Position numbers and translations under genes: made by a program. A stretch of DNA of 64,000 nucleotides. Origin: Fragum whitleyi (taxonomy: Eukaryota; Mollusca; Bivalvia; Cardiida; Cardiidae). Below, piece by piece: positions 49,700 through 62,100 of the stretch. The notes beneath the pieces were generated by a model that saw nothing but the letters and a program-made list of their open reading frames with translations, ran no database searches and was not told the DNA's origin. How positions within the stretch are numbered: the first letter of the stretch is position 1; each line of letters begins with the position of its first letter. The stretch lies in the NCBI GenBank assembly GCA_948146395.1, contig OX411556.1:1178001-1242000 (forward strand). Reading direction: 5' to 3'.

Positions 49700-52200
49700 T
49701 TAATAGTAATTATTTAATCCTGATTTAATGTTAAATATTTTGGGTACCCATTTTTCGATCGACTGATGCGCCCATGCATTCATACCCACATCGTCCCAAA
49801 CACTCGCGTTTGCTAGCTATGCATGTGCGCTTCAAATTGACACCGGTTTCGATGCCGTCTGATGCGTCCGTCTGTGCGTTTATGCAGCATCCCTGACCCA
49901 TTGTTATTCGATTTAATAGTAATTATTTAATCCTGATTTAATGTTAAATATTTTGGGTACCCATTTTTCGATCGACTGATGCGCCCATGCATTCATACCC
50001 ACATCGTCCCAAACACGCGCGTTCACTAGCTATGCATGTGCGCTTCAAATTGACACCGGTTTCGATGCCGTCTGATGCATCCGTCTGTGCGTTTATGCAG
50101 CATCCCTGACCCCTTGTTATTCGATTTAATAGTAATTATTTAATCCTGATTTAATGTTAAATATTTTGGGTACCCATTTTTCGATCGACTGATGCGCCCA
50201 TGCATTCATACCCACATCGTCCCAAACACGCGCGTTCACTAGCTATGCATGTGCGCTTCAAATTGACACCGGTTTCGATGCCGTCTGATGCATCCGTCTG
50301 TGCGTTTATGTAGCATCCCTGATCCCTTGTTATTCGATTTAATAGTAATTATTTAATCTTGACTTAATGTTAAATATTTTGGGTAACCCATTTTTCGATC
50401 GACTGATGCGCCCATGCATTCATACCCACATCGCCCCAAACACGCGCGTTCGCTAGCTATGCATGTGCGCTTCAAATTGACACCGGTTTCGATGCCGTCT
50501 GATGCATCCGTCTGTGCGTTTATGCAGCATCCCTGACCCCTTGTTATTCGATTTAATAGTAATTATTTAATCCTGATTTAATGTTAAATATTTTGGGTAC
50601 CCATTTTTTGATCGACTGATGCGCCCATGCATTCATACCCACATCGTCCCAAACACTCGCGTTCGCTAGCTATGCATGTGCGCTTCAAATTGACACCGGT
50701 TTCGATGCCGTCTGATGCATCCGTCTGTGCGTTTATGCAGCATCCCTGACCCCTTGTTATTCGATTTTATTAGTAATTATTTAATCCTGATTTAATGTTA
50801 AATATTTTGGGTACCCATTTTTCGATCGACTGATGCGCCCATGCATTCATACCCACATCGTCCCAAACACGCGCGTTCACTAGCTATGCATGTGCGCTTC
50901 AAATTGACACCGGTTTCGATGCCGTCTGATGCATCCGTCTGTGCGTTTATGCAGCATCCCTGACCCCTTTTTATTCGATTTAATAGTAATTATTTAATCC
51001 TGATTTAATGTTAAATATTTTGGGTACCCATTTTTCGATTGACTGATGCGCCCATGCATTCATACCCACATCGTCCCAAACACTCGCGTTCACTAGCTAT
51101 GCATGTGCGCTTCAAATTGACACCGGTTTCGATGCCGTCTGATGCATCCGTCTGTGCGTTTATGCAGCATCCCTGACCCCTTGTTATTCGATTTAATAGT
51201 AATTATTTAATCCTGATTTAATGTTAAATATTTTGGGTACCCATTTTTCGATCGACTGATGCGCCCATGCATTCATACCCACATCGCCCCAAACACGCGC
51301 GTTCGCTAGCTATGCATGTGCGCTTCAAATTGACACCGGTTTCGATGCCGTCTGATGCATCCGTCTGTGCGTTTATGCAGCATCCCTGACCCCTTGTTAT
51401 TCGATTTAATAGTAATTATTTAATCCTGATTTAATGTTAAATATTTTGGGTACCCATTTTTCGATCGACTGATGCGCCCATGCATTCATACCCACATCGT
51501 CCCAAACACTCGCGTTCGCTAGCTATGCATGTGCGCTTCAAATTGACACCGGTTTCGATGCCGTCTGATGCGTCCGTCTGTGCGTTTATGCAGCATCCCT
51601 GACCCCTTGTTATTCGATTTAATAGTAATTATTTAATCCTGATTTAATGTTAAATATTTTGGGTACCCATTTTTCGATCGACTGATGCGCCCATGCATTC
51701 ATACCCACATCGTCCCAAACACGCGCGTTCACTAGCTATGCATGTGCGCTTCAAATTGACACCGGTTTCGATGCCGTCTGATGCATCCGTCTGTGCGTTT
51801 ATGCAGCATCCCTGACCCCTTGTTATTCGATTTAATAGTAATTATTTAATCCTGATTTAATGTAAATATTTTGGGTACCCATTTTTCGATCGACTGATGC
51901 GTCCATGCATTCATACCCACATCGCCCCAAACACGCGCGTTCGCTAGCTATGCATGTGCGCTTTAAATTGACACCGGTTTGGATGCCGTCTGATGCATCC
52001 GTCTGTGCGTTTATGCAGCATCCCTGACCCCTTGTTATTCGATTTAATAGTAATTATTTAATCCTGATTTAATGTTAAATATTTTGGGTACCCATTTTTC
52101 GATCGACTGATGCGCCCATGCATTCATACCCACATCGTCCCAAACACTCGCGTTCGCTAGCTATGCATGTGCGCTTCAAATTGACACCGGTTTCGATGCC
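49700..52200 (+). repeat. Mosaic: piece of the 18-unit repeat in a new register
   Basis: At about 49.7 kb the sequence leaves the linker block and resumes as interior 18-unit-repeat sequence. GTTTGCTAG, GATGCGTCCG and GACCCATTG (49808-49901) and the TAACCC unit at 50385 match 39.0-39.6 kb at 10,793 bp. From about 50.4 kb the marker order departs again. Private changes are GATTTTATTAG (+1, about 50764) and TAATGTAAATATT (-1, about 51860). Confidence 0.75.
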
Positions 52201-53740
52201 GTCTAATGCATCCGTCTGTGCGTTTATGCAGCATCCCTGACCCCTTGTTATTCGATTTAATAGTAATTATTTAATCCTGATTTAATGTTAAATATTTTGG
52301 GTACCCATTTTTCGATCGACTGATGCGCCCATGCATTCATACCCACATCGTCCCAAACACTCGCGTTCGCTAGCTATGCATGTGCGCTTCAAATTGACAC
52401 CGGTTTCGATGCCGTCTGATGCATCCGTCTGTGCGTTTATGCAGCATCCCTGACAACTTGTTATTCGATTTAATAGTAATTATTTAATCCTGATTTAATG
52501 TTAAAAATTTTGGGTACCCATTTTTCGGTCGACTGATGCGAACATGCATTCATACCCACATCGTCCCAAACACGCGCGTTCACTAGCTATGCATGTGCGC
52601 TTCAAATTGACACCGGTTTCGATGCCGTCTGATGCATCCGTCTGTGCGTTTATGCAGCATCCCTGACCCCTTGTTATTCGATTTAATAGTAATTATTTAA
52701 TCCTGATTTAATGTTAAATATTTTGGGTACCCATTTTTCGATCGACTGATGCGCCCATGCATTCATACCCACATCGCCCCAAACACGCGCGTTCGCTAGC
52801 TATGCATGTGCGCTTCAAATTGACACCGGTTTCGATGCCGTCTGATGCATCCGTCTGTGCGTTTATGCAGCATCCGTGACCCCTTGCTATTCGATTTAAT
52901 AGTAATTATTTAATCCTGATTTAATGTTAAATATTTTGGGTACCCATTTTTCGATCGACTGATGCGCCCATGCATTCATACCCACATCGTCCCAAACACT
53001 CGCGTGCGCTAGCTATGCACGTGCGCTTCAAAATGACGCCGGTTTCGATGCCGTCTGATGCATCCGTCTGTGCGTTTATGCAGCATCCCTGACCCCTTGT
53101 AATGCGCCCATGCATTCATACCCACATCGTCCCAAACACTCGCGTTCGCTAGCTATGCATGTGCGCTTCAAATTGACACCGGTTTCGATGCCGTCTGATG
53201 CATCCGTCTGTGCGTTTATGCAGCATCCCTGACAACTTGTTATTCGATTTAATAGTAATTATTTAATCCTGATTTAATGTTAAATATTTTGGGTACCCAT
53301 TTTTCGATCGACTGATGCGCCCATGCATTCATACCCACATCGTCCCAAACACTCGCGTTCGCTAGCTATGCATGTGCGCTTCAAATTGACACCGGTTTCG
53401 ATGCCGTCTGATGCATCTGTCTGTGCGTTTATGCAGCATCCCTGACCCCTTGTTATTCGATTTAATAGTAATTATTTAATCCTGATTTAATGTTAAATAT
53501 TTTGGGTACCCATTTTTCGATCGACTGATGCGCCCATGCATTCATACCCACATCGTCCCAAACACGCGCGTTCACTAGCTATGCATGTGCGCTTCAAATT
53601 GACACCGGTTTCGATGCCGTCTGATGCATCCGTCTGTGCGTTTATGTAGCATCCCTGATCCCTTGTTATTCGATTTAATAGTAATTATTTAATCTTGACT
53701 TAATGTTTAATATTTTGGGTAACCCATTTTTCGATCGACT
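52200..53740 (+). repeat. Linker-block copy at 4,827-bp offset
   Basis: CTAATGCATC (52203), TGACAAC (52452), TTCGGTCGAC (52525), the deleted monomer, CATCTGTCTG (53412) and a TAACCC unit (53721) match 47.37-48.9 kb at exactly 4,827 bp. The TTAAAAATTTTGG form here has the full number of bases, and the unit carries GCGAACATGC (52538) instead of GCGCCCATGC, so it is not a perfect copy. Confidence 0.83.
53042..53181 (+). repeat. 140-bp deleted monomer 4
   Basis: The junction is at 53099-53101, the same as in the earlier copies. The upstream unit reads GCGTGCGCTAG where copies 1-3 have GCTTGCGCTAG, one base closer to the consensus. This suggests that copies 4 and 5 represent an earlier state or a partly converted branch. 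Confidence 0.92.
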
Positions 53741-55110
53741 GATGCGCCCATGCATTCATACCCACATCGCCCCAAACACGCGCGTTCGCTAGCTATGCAT
53801 GTGCGCTTCAAATTGACACCGGTTTCGATGCCGTCTGATGCATCCGTCTGTGCGTTTATGCAGCATCCCTGACCCCTTGTTATTCGATTTAATAGTAATT
53901 ATTTAATCCTGATTTAATGTTAAATATTTTGGGTACCCATTTTTTGATCGACTGATGCGCCCATGCATTCATACCCAAATCGTCCCAAACACTCGCGTTC
54001 GCTAGCTATGCATGTGCGCTTCAAATTGACACCGGTTTCGATGCCGTCTGATGCATCCGTCTGTGCGTTTATGCAGCATCCCTGACCCCTTGTTATTCGA
54101 TTTAATAGTAATTATTTAATCCTGATTTAATGTTAAATATTTTGGGTACCCATTTTTCGATCGACTGATGCGCCCATGCATTCATACCCACATCGTCCCA
54201 AACACGCGCGTTCACTAGCTATGCATGTGCGCTTCAAATTGACACCGGTTTCGATGCCGTCTGATGCATCCGTCTGTGCGTTTATGCAGCATCCCTGACC
54301 CCTTGTTATTCGATTTAATAGTAATTATTTAATCCTGATTTAATGTTAAATATTTTGGGTACCCATTTTTCGATTGACTGATGCGCCCATGCATTCATAC
54401 CCACATCGTCCCAAACACGCGCGTTCACTAGCTATGCATGTGCGCTTCAAATTGACACCGGTTTCGATGCCGTCTGATGCATCCGTCTGTGCGTTTATGC
54501 AGCATCCCTGACCCCTTGTTATTCGATTTAATAGTAATTATTTAATCCTGATTTAATGTTAAATATTTTGGGTACCCATGTTTCGATCGACTGATGCGCC
54601 CATGCATTCATACCCACATCGCCCCAAACACGCGCGTTCGCTAGCTATGCATGTGCGCTTCAAATTGACACCGGTTTCGATGCCGTCTGATGCATCCGTC
54701 TGTGCGTTTATGCAGCATCCCTGACCCCTTGTTATTCGATTTAATAGTAATTATTTAATCCTGATTTAATGTTAAATATTTTGGGTACCCATTTTTCGAT
54801 CGACTGATGCGTCCATGCATTCATACCCACATCGCCCCAAACACGCGCGTTCACTAGCTATGCATGTGCGCTTCAAATTGACACCGGTTTCGATGCCGTC
54901 TGATGCATCCGTCTGTGCGTTTATGCAGCATCCCTGACCCCTTGTTATTCGATTTAATAGTAATTATTTAATCCTGATTTAATGTTAAATATTTTGGGTA
55001 CCCATTTTTCGATCGACTGATGCGCCCATGCATTCATACCCACATCGTCCCAAACACTCGCGTTCGCTAGCTATGCATGTGCGCTTCAAATTGACACCGG
55101 TTTCGATGCC
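53740..55110 (+). repeat. Mixed monomers between linker copies
   Basis: About six and a half monomers of types a, b and c. GCGTCCATGC at 54810 pairs with 51900 at 2,910 bp. A single CCATGTTTCG change is at about 54577. No other element is present. Confidence 0.65.
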
Positions 55111-56130
55111 GTCTAATGCATCCGTCTGTGCGTTTATGCAGCATCCCTGACCCCTTGTTATTCGATTTAATAGTAATTATTTAATCCTGATTTAATGTTA
55201 AATATTTTGGGTACCCATTTTTCGATCGACTGATGCGCCCATGCATTCATACCCACATCGTCCCAAACACTCGCGTTCGCTAGCTATGCATGTGCGCTTC
55301 AAATTGACACCGGTTTCGATGCCGTCTGATGCATCCGTCTGTGCGTTTATGCAGCATCCCTGACCCCTTGTTATTCGATTTAATAGTAATTATTTAATCC
55401 TGATTTAATGTTAAATATTTTGGGTACCCATTTTTCGATCGACTGATGCGCCCATGCATTCATACCCACATCGTCCCAAACACGCACGTTCACTAGCTAT
55501 GCATGTGCGCTTCAAATTGACACCGGTTTCGATGCCGTCTGATGCATCCGTCTGTGCGTTTATGCAGCATCCCTGACCCCTTGTTATTCGATTTAATAGT
55601 AATTATTTAATCCTGATTTAATGTTAAATATTTTGGGTACCCATTTTTCGATCGACTGATGCGCCCATGCATTCATACCCACATCGTCCCAAACACTCGC
55701 GTGCGCTAGCTATGCACGTGCGCTTCAAATTGACGCCGGTTTCGATGCCGTCTGATGCATCCGTCTGTGCGTTTATGCAGCATCCCTGACTCCTTGTAAT
55801 GCGCCCATGCATTCATACCCACATCGTCCCAAACACTCGCGTTCGCTAGCTATGCATGTGCGCTTCAAATTGACACCGGTTTCGATGCCGTCTGATGCAT
55901 CCGTCTGTGCGTTTATGCAGCATCCCTGACAACTTGTTATTCGATTTAATAGTAATTATTTAATCCTGATTTAATGTTAAATATTTTGGGTACCCATTTT
56001 TCGATCGACTGATGCGCCCATGCATTCATACCCACATCGTCCCAAACACTCGCGTTCGCTAGCTATGCATGTGCGCTTCAAATTGACACCGGTTTCGATG
56101 CCGTCTGATGCATCTGTCTGTGCGTTTATG
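55110..56130 (+). repeat. Shortened linker-block copy
   Basis: CTAATGCATC is at 55113 and the deleted monomer follows sooner than in the other copies. The distance to the previous linker copy falls from 2,910 to 2,697 bp, a loss of exactly one unit (213 bp): the monomer with TGACAAC before the deleted unit is missing. TGACAAC (55926) and CATCTGTCTG (56109) after the deleted monomer are kept in order. Confidence 0.78.
55739..55878 (+). repeat. 140-bp deleted monomer 5
   Basis: The junction is at 55796-55798 and is identical. This copy differs most from the rest: TGACTCCTTG instead of TGACCCCTTG before the junction, and CAAATTGACGCC upstream where the other four have CAAAATGACGCC. It shares GCGTGCGCTAG with copy 4. 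It is therefore probably the earliest-branching or the most isolated of the five. Confidence 0.92.
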
Positions 56131-59100
56131 TAGCATCCCTGACCCCTTGTTATTCGATTTAATAGTAATTATTTAATCCTGATTTAATGTTAAATATTTT
56201 GGGTACCCATTTTTCGATCGACTGATGCGCCCATGCATTCATACCCACATCGCCAAAAACACGCGCGTTCGCTAGCTATGCATGTGCGCTTCAAATTGAC
56301 ACCGGTTTCGATGCCGTCTGATGCATCCGTCTGTGCGTTTATGCAGCATCCCTGACCCCTTGTTATTCGATTTAATAGTAATTATTTAATCCTGATTTAA
56401 TGTTAAATATTTTGGGTACCCATTTTTCGATCGACTGATGCGCCCATGCATTCATACCCACATCGTCCCAAACACTCGCGTTTGCTAGCTATGCATGTGC
56501 GCTTCAAATTGACACCGGTTTCGATGCCGTCTGATGCATCCGTCTGTGCGTTTACGCAGCATCCCTGACCCCTTGTTATTCGATTTAATAGTAATTATTT
56601 AATCCTGATTTAATGTTAAATATTTTGGGTACCCATTTTTCGATCGACTGATGCGCCCATGCATTCATACCCACATCGTCCCAAACACTCGCGTTTGCTA
56701 GCTATGCATGTGCGCTTCAAATTGACACCGGTTTCGATGCCGTCTGATGCATCCGTCTGTGCGTTTACGCAGCATCCCTGACCCCTTGTTATTCGATTTA
56801 ATAGTAATTATTTAATCCTGATTTAATGTTAAATATTTTGGGTACCCATTTTTCGATCGACTGATGCGCCCATGCATTTATACCCACATCGTCCCAAACA
56901 CGCGCGTTCACTAGCTATGCATGTGCGCTTCAAATTGACACCGGTTTCGATGCCGTCGGATGCATCCGTCTGTGCGTTTATGCAGCATCCCTGACCCCTT
57001 GTTATTCGATTTAATAGTAATTATTTAATCCTGATTTAATGTTAAATATTTTGGGTACCCATTTTTCGATCGACTGATGCGCCCATGCATTCATACCCAC
57101 ATCGCCCCAAACACGCGCGTTCGCTAGCTATGCATGTGCGCTTCAAATTGACACCGGTTTCGATGCCGTCTGATGCATCCGTCTGTGCGTTTATGCAGCA
57201 TCCCTGACCCCTTGTTATTCGATTTAATAGTAATTATTTAATCCTGATTTAATGTTAAATATTTTGGGTACCCATTTTTCGATCGACTGATGCGCCCATG
57301 CATTCATACCCACATCGTCCCAAACACTCGCGTTCGCTAGCTATGCATGTGCGCTTCAAATTGACACCGGTTTCGATGCCGTCTGATGCATCCGTCTGTG
57401 CGTGTATGCAGCATCCCTGACAACTTGTTATTCGATTTAATAGTAATTATTTAATCCTGATTTAATGTTAAATATTTTGGGTACCCATTTTTCGATCGAC
57501 TGATGCGCCCATGCATTCATACCCACATAGTCCCAAACACTCGCGTTCGCTAGCTATGCATGTGCACTTCAAATTGACACCGGTTTCGATGCCGTCTGAT
57601 GCATCTGTCTGTGCGTTTATGCAGCATCCCTGACCCCTTGTTATTCGATTTAATAGTAATTATTTAATCCTGATTTAATGTTAAATATTTTGGGTACCCA
57701 TTTTTCGATCGACTGATGCGCCCATGCATTCATACCCACATCGCCCGAAACACGCGCGTTCACTAGCTATGCATGTGCGCTTCAAATTGACACCGGTTTC
57801 GATGCCGTCTGATGCATCCGTCTGTGCGTTTATGCAGCATCCCTGACCCCTTGTTATTCGATTTAATAGTAATTATTTAATCCTGATTTAATGTTAAATA
57901 TTTTGGGTACCCATTTTTCGATCGACTGATGCGCCCATGCATTCATACCCAAATCGCCCCAAACACGCGCGTTCGCTAGCTATGCATGTGCGCTTCAAAT
58001 TGACACCGGTTTCGATGCCGTCTGATGCATCCGTCTGTGCGTTTATGTAGCATCCCTGACCCCTTGTTATTCGATTTAATAGTAATTATTTAATCCTGAT
58101 TTAATGTTAAATATTTTGGGTACCCATTTTTCGATCGACTGATGCGCCTATGCATTCATACCCACATCGTCCCAAACACTCGCGTTCGCTAGCTATGCAT
58201 GTGCGCTTCAAATTGACACCGGTTTCGATGCCGTCTGATGCATCCGTCTGTACGTTTATGCAGCATCCCTGACCCCTTGTTATTCGATTTAATAGTAATT
58301 ATTTAATCCTGATTTAATGTTAAATATTTTGGGTACCCATTTTTCGATCGACTGATGCGCCCATGCATTCATACCCACATCGTCCCAAACACTCGCGTTC
58401 GCTAGCTATGCATGTGCGCTTCAAATTGACACCGGTTTCGATGCCGTCTGATGCATCCGTCTGTACGTTTATGCAGCATCCCTGACCCCTTGTTATTCGA
58501 TTTAATAGTAATTATTTAATCCTGATTTAATGTTAAATATTTTGGGTACCCATTTTTCGATCGACTGATGCGCCCATGCATTCATACCCACATCGTCCCA
58601 AACACGCGCGTTCGCTAGCTATGCATGTGCGCTTCAAATTGACACCGGTTTCGATGCCGTCTGATGCATCCGTCTGTGCGTTTATGCAGCATCCCTGACC
58701 CCTTGTTATTCGATTTAATAGTAATTATTTAATCCTGATTTAATGTTAAATATTTTGGGTACCCATTTTTCGATCGACTGATGCGCCCATGCATTCATAC
58801 CCACATCGCCCCAAACACGCGCGTTCGCTAGCTATGCATGTGCGCTTCAAATTGACACTGGTTTCGATGCCGTCTGATGCATCCGTCTGTGCGTTTATGC
58901 AGCATCCCTGACCCCTTGTTATTCGATTTAATAGTAATTATTTAATCCTGATTTAATGTTAAATATTTTGGGTACCCATTTTTCGATCGACTGATGCGCC
59001 CATGCATTCATATCCACATCGTCCCAAACACTCGCGTTCGCTAGCTATGCATGTGCGCTTCAAATTGACACCGGTTTCGATGCCGTCTGATGCATCCGTC

Positions 59101-59400
59101 TGTGCGTTTATGCAGCATCCCTGACCCCTTGTTATTCGATTTAATAGTAATTATTTAATCCTGATTTAATGTTAAATATTTTGGGTACCCATTTTTCGAT
59201 CGACTGATGCGCCCATGCATTCATACCCACATCGTCCCAAACACTCGCGTTCGCTAGCTATGCATGTGCGCTTCAAATTGACACCGGTTTCGATGCCGTC
59301 TGATGCATCCGTCTGTGCGTTTATGCAGCATCCCTGACCCCTTGTTATTCGATTTAATAGTAATTATTTAATCCTGATTTAATGTTAAATATTTTGGGTA
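56130..59400 (+). repeat. Mixed monomers with single-unit duplications
   Basis: About 15 monomers. Two adjacent units share GTTTGCTAG and TTTACGCAGC (56552 and 56765), and two others share CTGTACGTTT (58248 and 58461), in both cases exactly 213 bp apart. These are one-unit duplications, the smallest step seen here. TGACAAC (57419) with CATCTGTCTG (57602) is a remnant of the linker block without its deleted monomer. Confidence 0.72.
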
Positions 59401-62100
59401 CCCATTTTTCCGATCGACTGATGCGCCCATGCATTCATAACCACATCGTCCCAACACGCGCGTTCACTAGCTATGCATGTGCGCTTCAAATTGACACCGG
59501 TTTCGATGCCGTCTGATGCATCCGTCTGTGCGTTTATACAGCATCCCTGACCCCTTGTTATTCGATTTATTAGTAATTATTTGATCCTGATCTAATGTTA
59601 AATATTTTGGGTACCCATTTTTCGATCGACTGATGCGCCCATGCATTCATACCCACATCGCCCCAAACACGCGCGTTCGCTAGCTATGCATGTGCGCTTC
59701 ATATTGACACCGGTTTCGATGCCGTCTGATGCATCCGTCTGTGCGTTTATGCAGCATCCCTGACCCCTCGTTATTCGATTTAATAGTAATTATTTAATCC
59801 TGATTTAATGTTAAATATTTTGGGTACCCATTTTTCGATCGAATGATGCGCCCATGCATTCATACCCACATCGTCCCAAACACTCGCGTTCACTAGCTAT
59901 GCATGTGCGCTTCAAATTGACACCGGTTTCGATGCCGTCTGATGCATCAGTCTGTGCGTTTATGCAGCATCCCTGACCCCTTGTTATTCGATTTAATAGT
60001 AATTATTTAATCCTGATTTAATGTTAAATATTTTGGGTACCCATTTTTCGATCGACTGATGCGCCCATGCATTCATACCCACATCGCCCCAAACACGCGC
60101 GTTTTGCTAGCTATGCATGTGCGCTTCAAATTGACACCGGTTTCGATGCCGTCTGATGCATCCGTCTGTGCGTTTATGCAGCATCCCTGACCCCTTGTTA
60201 TTCGATTAAATAGTAATTATTTAATCCTGATTTAATGTTAAATATTTTGGGTACCCATTTTTCGATCGACTGATGCGCCCATGCATTCATACCCACATCG
60301 CCCCAAACACGCGCGTTCGCTAGCTATGCATGTGCGCTTCAAATTGACACCGGTTTCGATGCCGTCTGATGCATCCGTCTGTGCGTTTATGCAGCATCCC
60401 TGACCCCTTGTTATTCGATTTAATAGTAATTATTTAATCCTGATTTAATGTTAAATATTTTGGGTACCCATTTTTCGATCGACTGATGCGCCCATGCATT
60501 CATACCCACATCGTCCCAAACACTCGCGTTCGCTAGCTATGCATGTGCGCTTCAAATTGACACCGGTTTCGATGCCGTCTGATGCATCCGTCTGTGCGTT
60601 TATGCAGCATCCCTGACCCCTTGTTATTCGATTTAATAGTAATTATTTAATCCTGATTTAATGTTAAATATTTTGGGTACCCATTTTTCGATCGACTAAT
60701 GCTCCCATGCATTCATACCCACATCGCCCCAAACACGCGCGTTCGCTAGCTATGCATGTGCGCTTCAAATTGACACCGGTTTCGATGCCGTCTGATGCAT
60801 CCGTCTGTGCGTTTATGCAGCATCCCTGACCCCTTGTTATTCGATTTAATAGTAATTATTTAATCCTGATTTAATGTTAAATATTTTGGGTACCCATTTT
60901 TCGATCGACTGATGCGCCCATGCATTCATACCCACATCGTCCCAAACACTCGCGTTCGCTAGCTATGCATGTTCGCTTCAAATTGACACCGGTTTCGATG
61001 CCGTCTGATGCATCCGTCTGTGCGTTTATGCAGCATCCCTGACCCCTTGTTATTCGATTTAATAGTAATTATTTAATCCTGATTTAATGTTAAATATTTG
61101 GGGTACCCATTTTTCGATCGACTGATGCGCCCATGCATTCATACCCACATCGTCCCAAACACTCGCGTTCGCTAGCTATGCATGTGCGCTTCAAATTGAC
61201 ACCTGTTTCGATGCCGTCTGATGCATCCGTCTGTGCGTTTATGCCGCGTCCCTGACCCCTTGTTATTCGATTTAATAGTAATTATTTAATCCTGATTTAA
61301 TGTTGAATATTTTGGGTACCCATTTTTCGATCGACTGATGCGCCCATGCATTCATACCCACATCGTCCCAAACACTCGCGTTCACTAGCTATGCATGTGC
61401 GCTTCAAATTGACACCAGTTTCGATGCCGTCTGATGCATCCGTCTGTGCGTTTATGCAGCATCCCTGACCCCTTGTTATTCGATTTAATAGTAATTATTT
61501 AATCCTGATTTAATGTTAAATATTTTGGGTACCCATTTTTCGATCGACTGATGCGCCCATGCATTCATACCCACATCGTCCCAAACACTCGCGTTCGCTA
61601 GCTATGCATGTGCGCTTCAAATTGACACCGGTTTCGATGCCGTCTGATGCATCCGTCTGTGCGTTTATGCAGCATCCCTGACCCCTTGTTATTCGATTTA
61701 ATAGTAATTATTTAATCCTGATTTAATGTTAAATATTTTGGGTACCCATTTTTCCGATCGACTGATGCGCCCATGCATTCATAACCACATCGTCCCAACA
61801 CGCGCGTTCACTAGCTATGCATGTGCGCTTCAAATTGACACCGGTTTCGATGCCGTCTGATGCATCCGTCTGTGCGTTTATACAGCATCCCTGACCCCTT
61901 GTTATTCGATTTAATAGTAATTATTTGATCCTGATCTAATGTTAAATATTTTGGGTACCCATTTTTCGATCGACTGATGCGCCCATGCATTCATACCCAC
62001 ATCGTCCCAAACACGCGCGTTCGCTAGCTATGCATGTGCGCTTCATATTGACACCGGTTTCGATGCCGTCTGATGCATCCGTCTGTGCGTTTATGCAGCA
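59400..62100 (+). repeat. 11-monomer repeat of a marked pair of units (2,344-bp offset)
   Basis: TTTTTCCGATCG (+1), CATAACCACA, CCCAACACGC (-1), TATACAG, TTTGATCCTGATCTAATG and TCATATTGAC appear in this order at 59405-59705 and again at 61749-62049, offset 2,344 bp. The offset is 11 units plus the extra T of the GTTTTGCT unit near 60101. GATTAAATAG (60204 and 62121) lies nine units apart, so the end of the duplicated segment has been reshuffled. Confidence 0.82.

Larger units (their letters stand above)
36426..49700 (+). repeat. Second copy of the superunit, with internal expansion
   Basis: The order of blocks repeats that of 24430-36425: three lead-in monomers, two 18-unit repeats, then the linker block with a deleted monomer. 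It is longer than the first copy in its second 18-unit repeat (an extra 2,770 bp) and shorter in its linker. The linker match (offset 13,137) runs through GATGAGCCC (48915), GATGCGTCTG (49001), GACACCGATTT (49200) and CCCAATTTTCG (49322), and is lost after about 49.7 kb. Confidence 0.86.
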
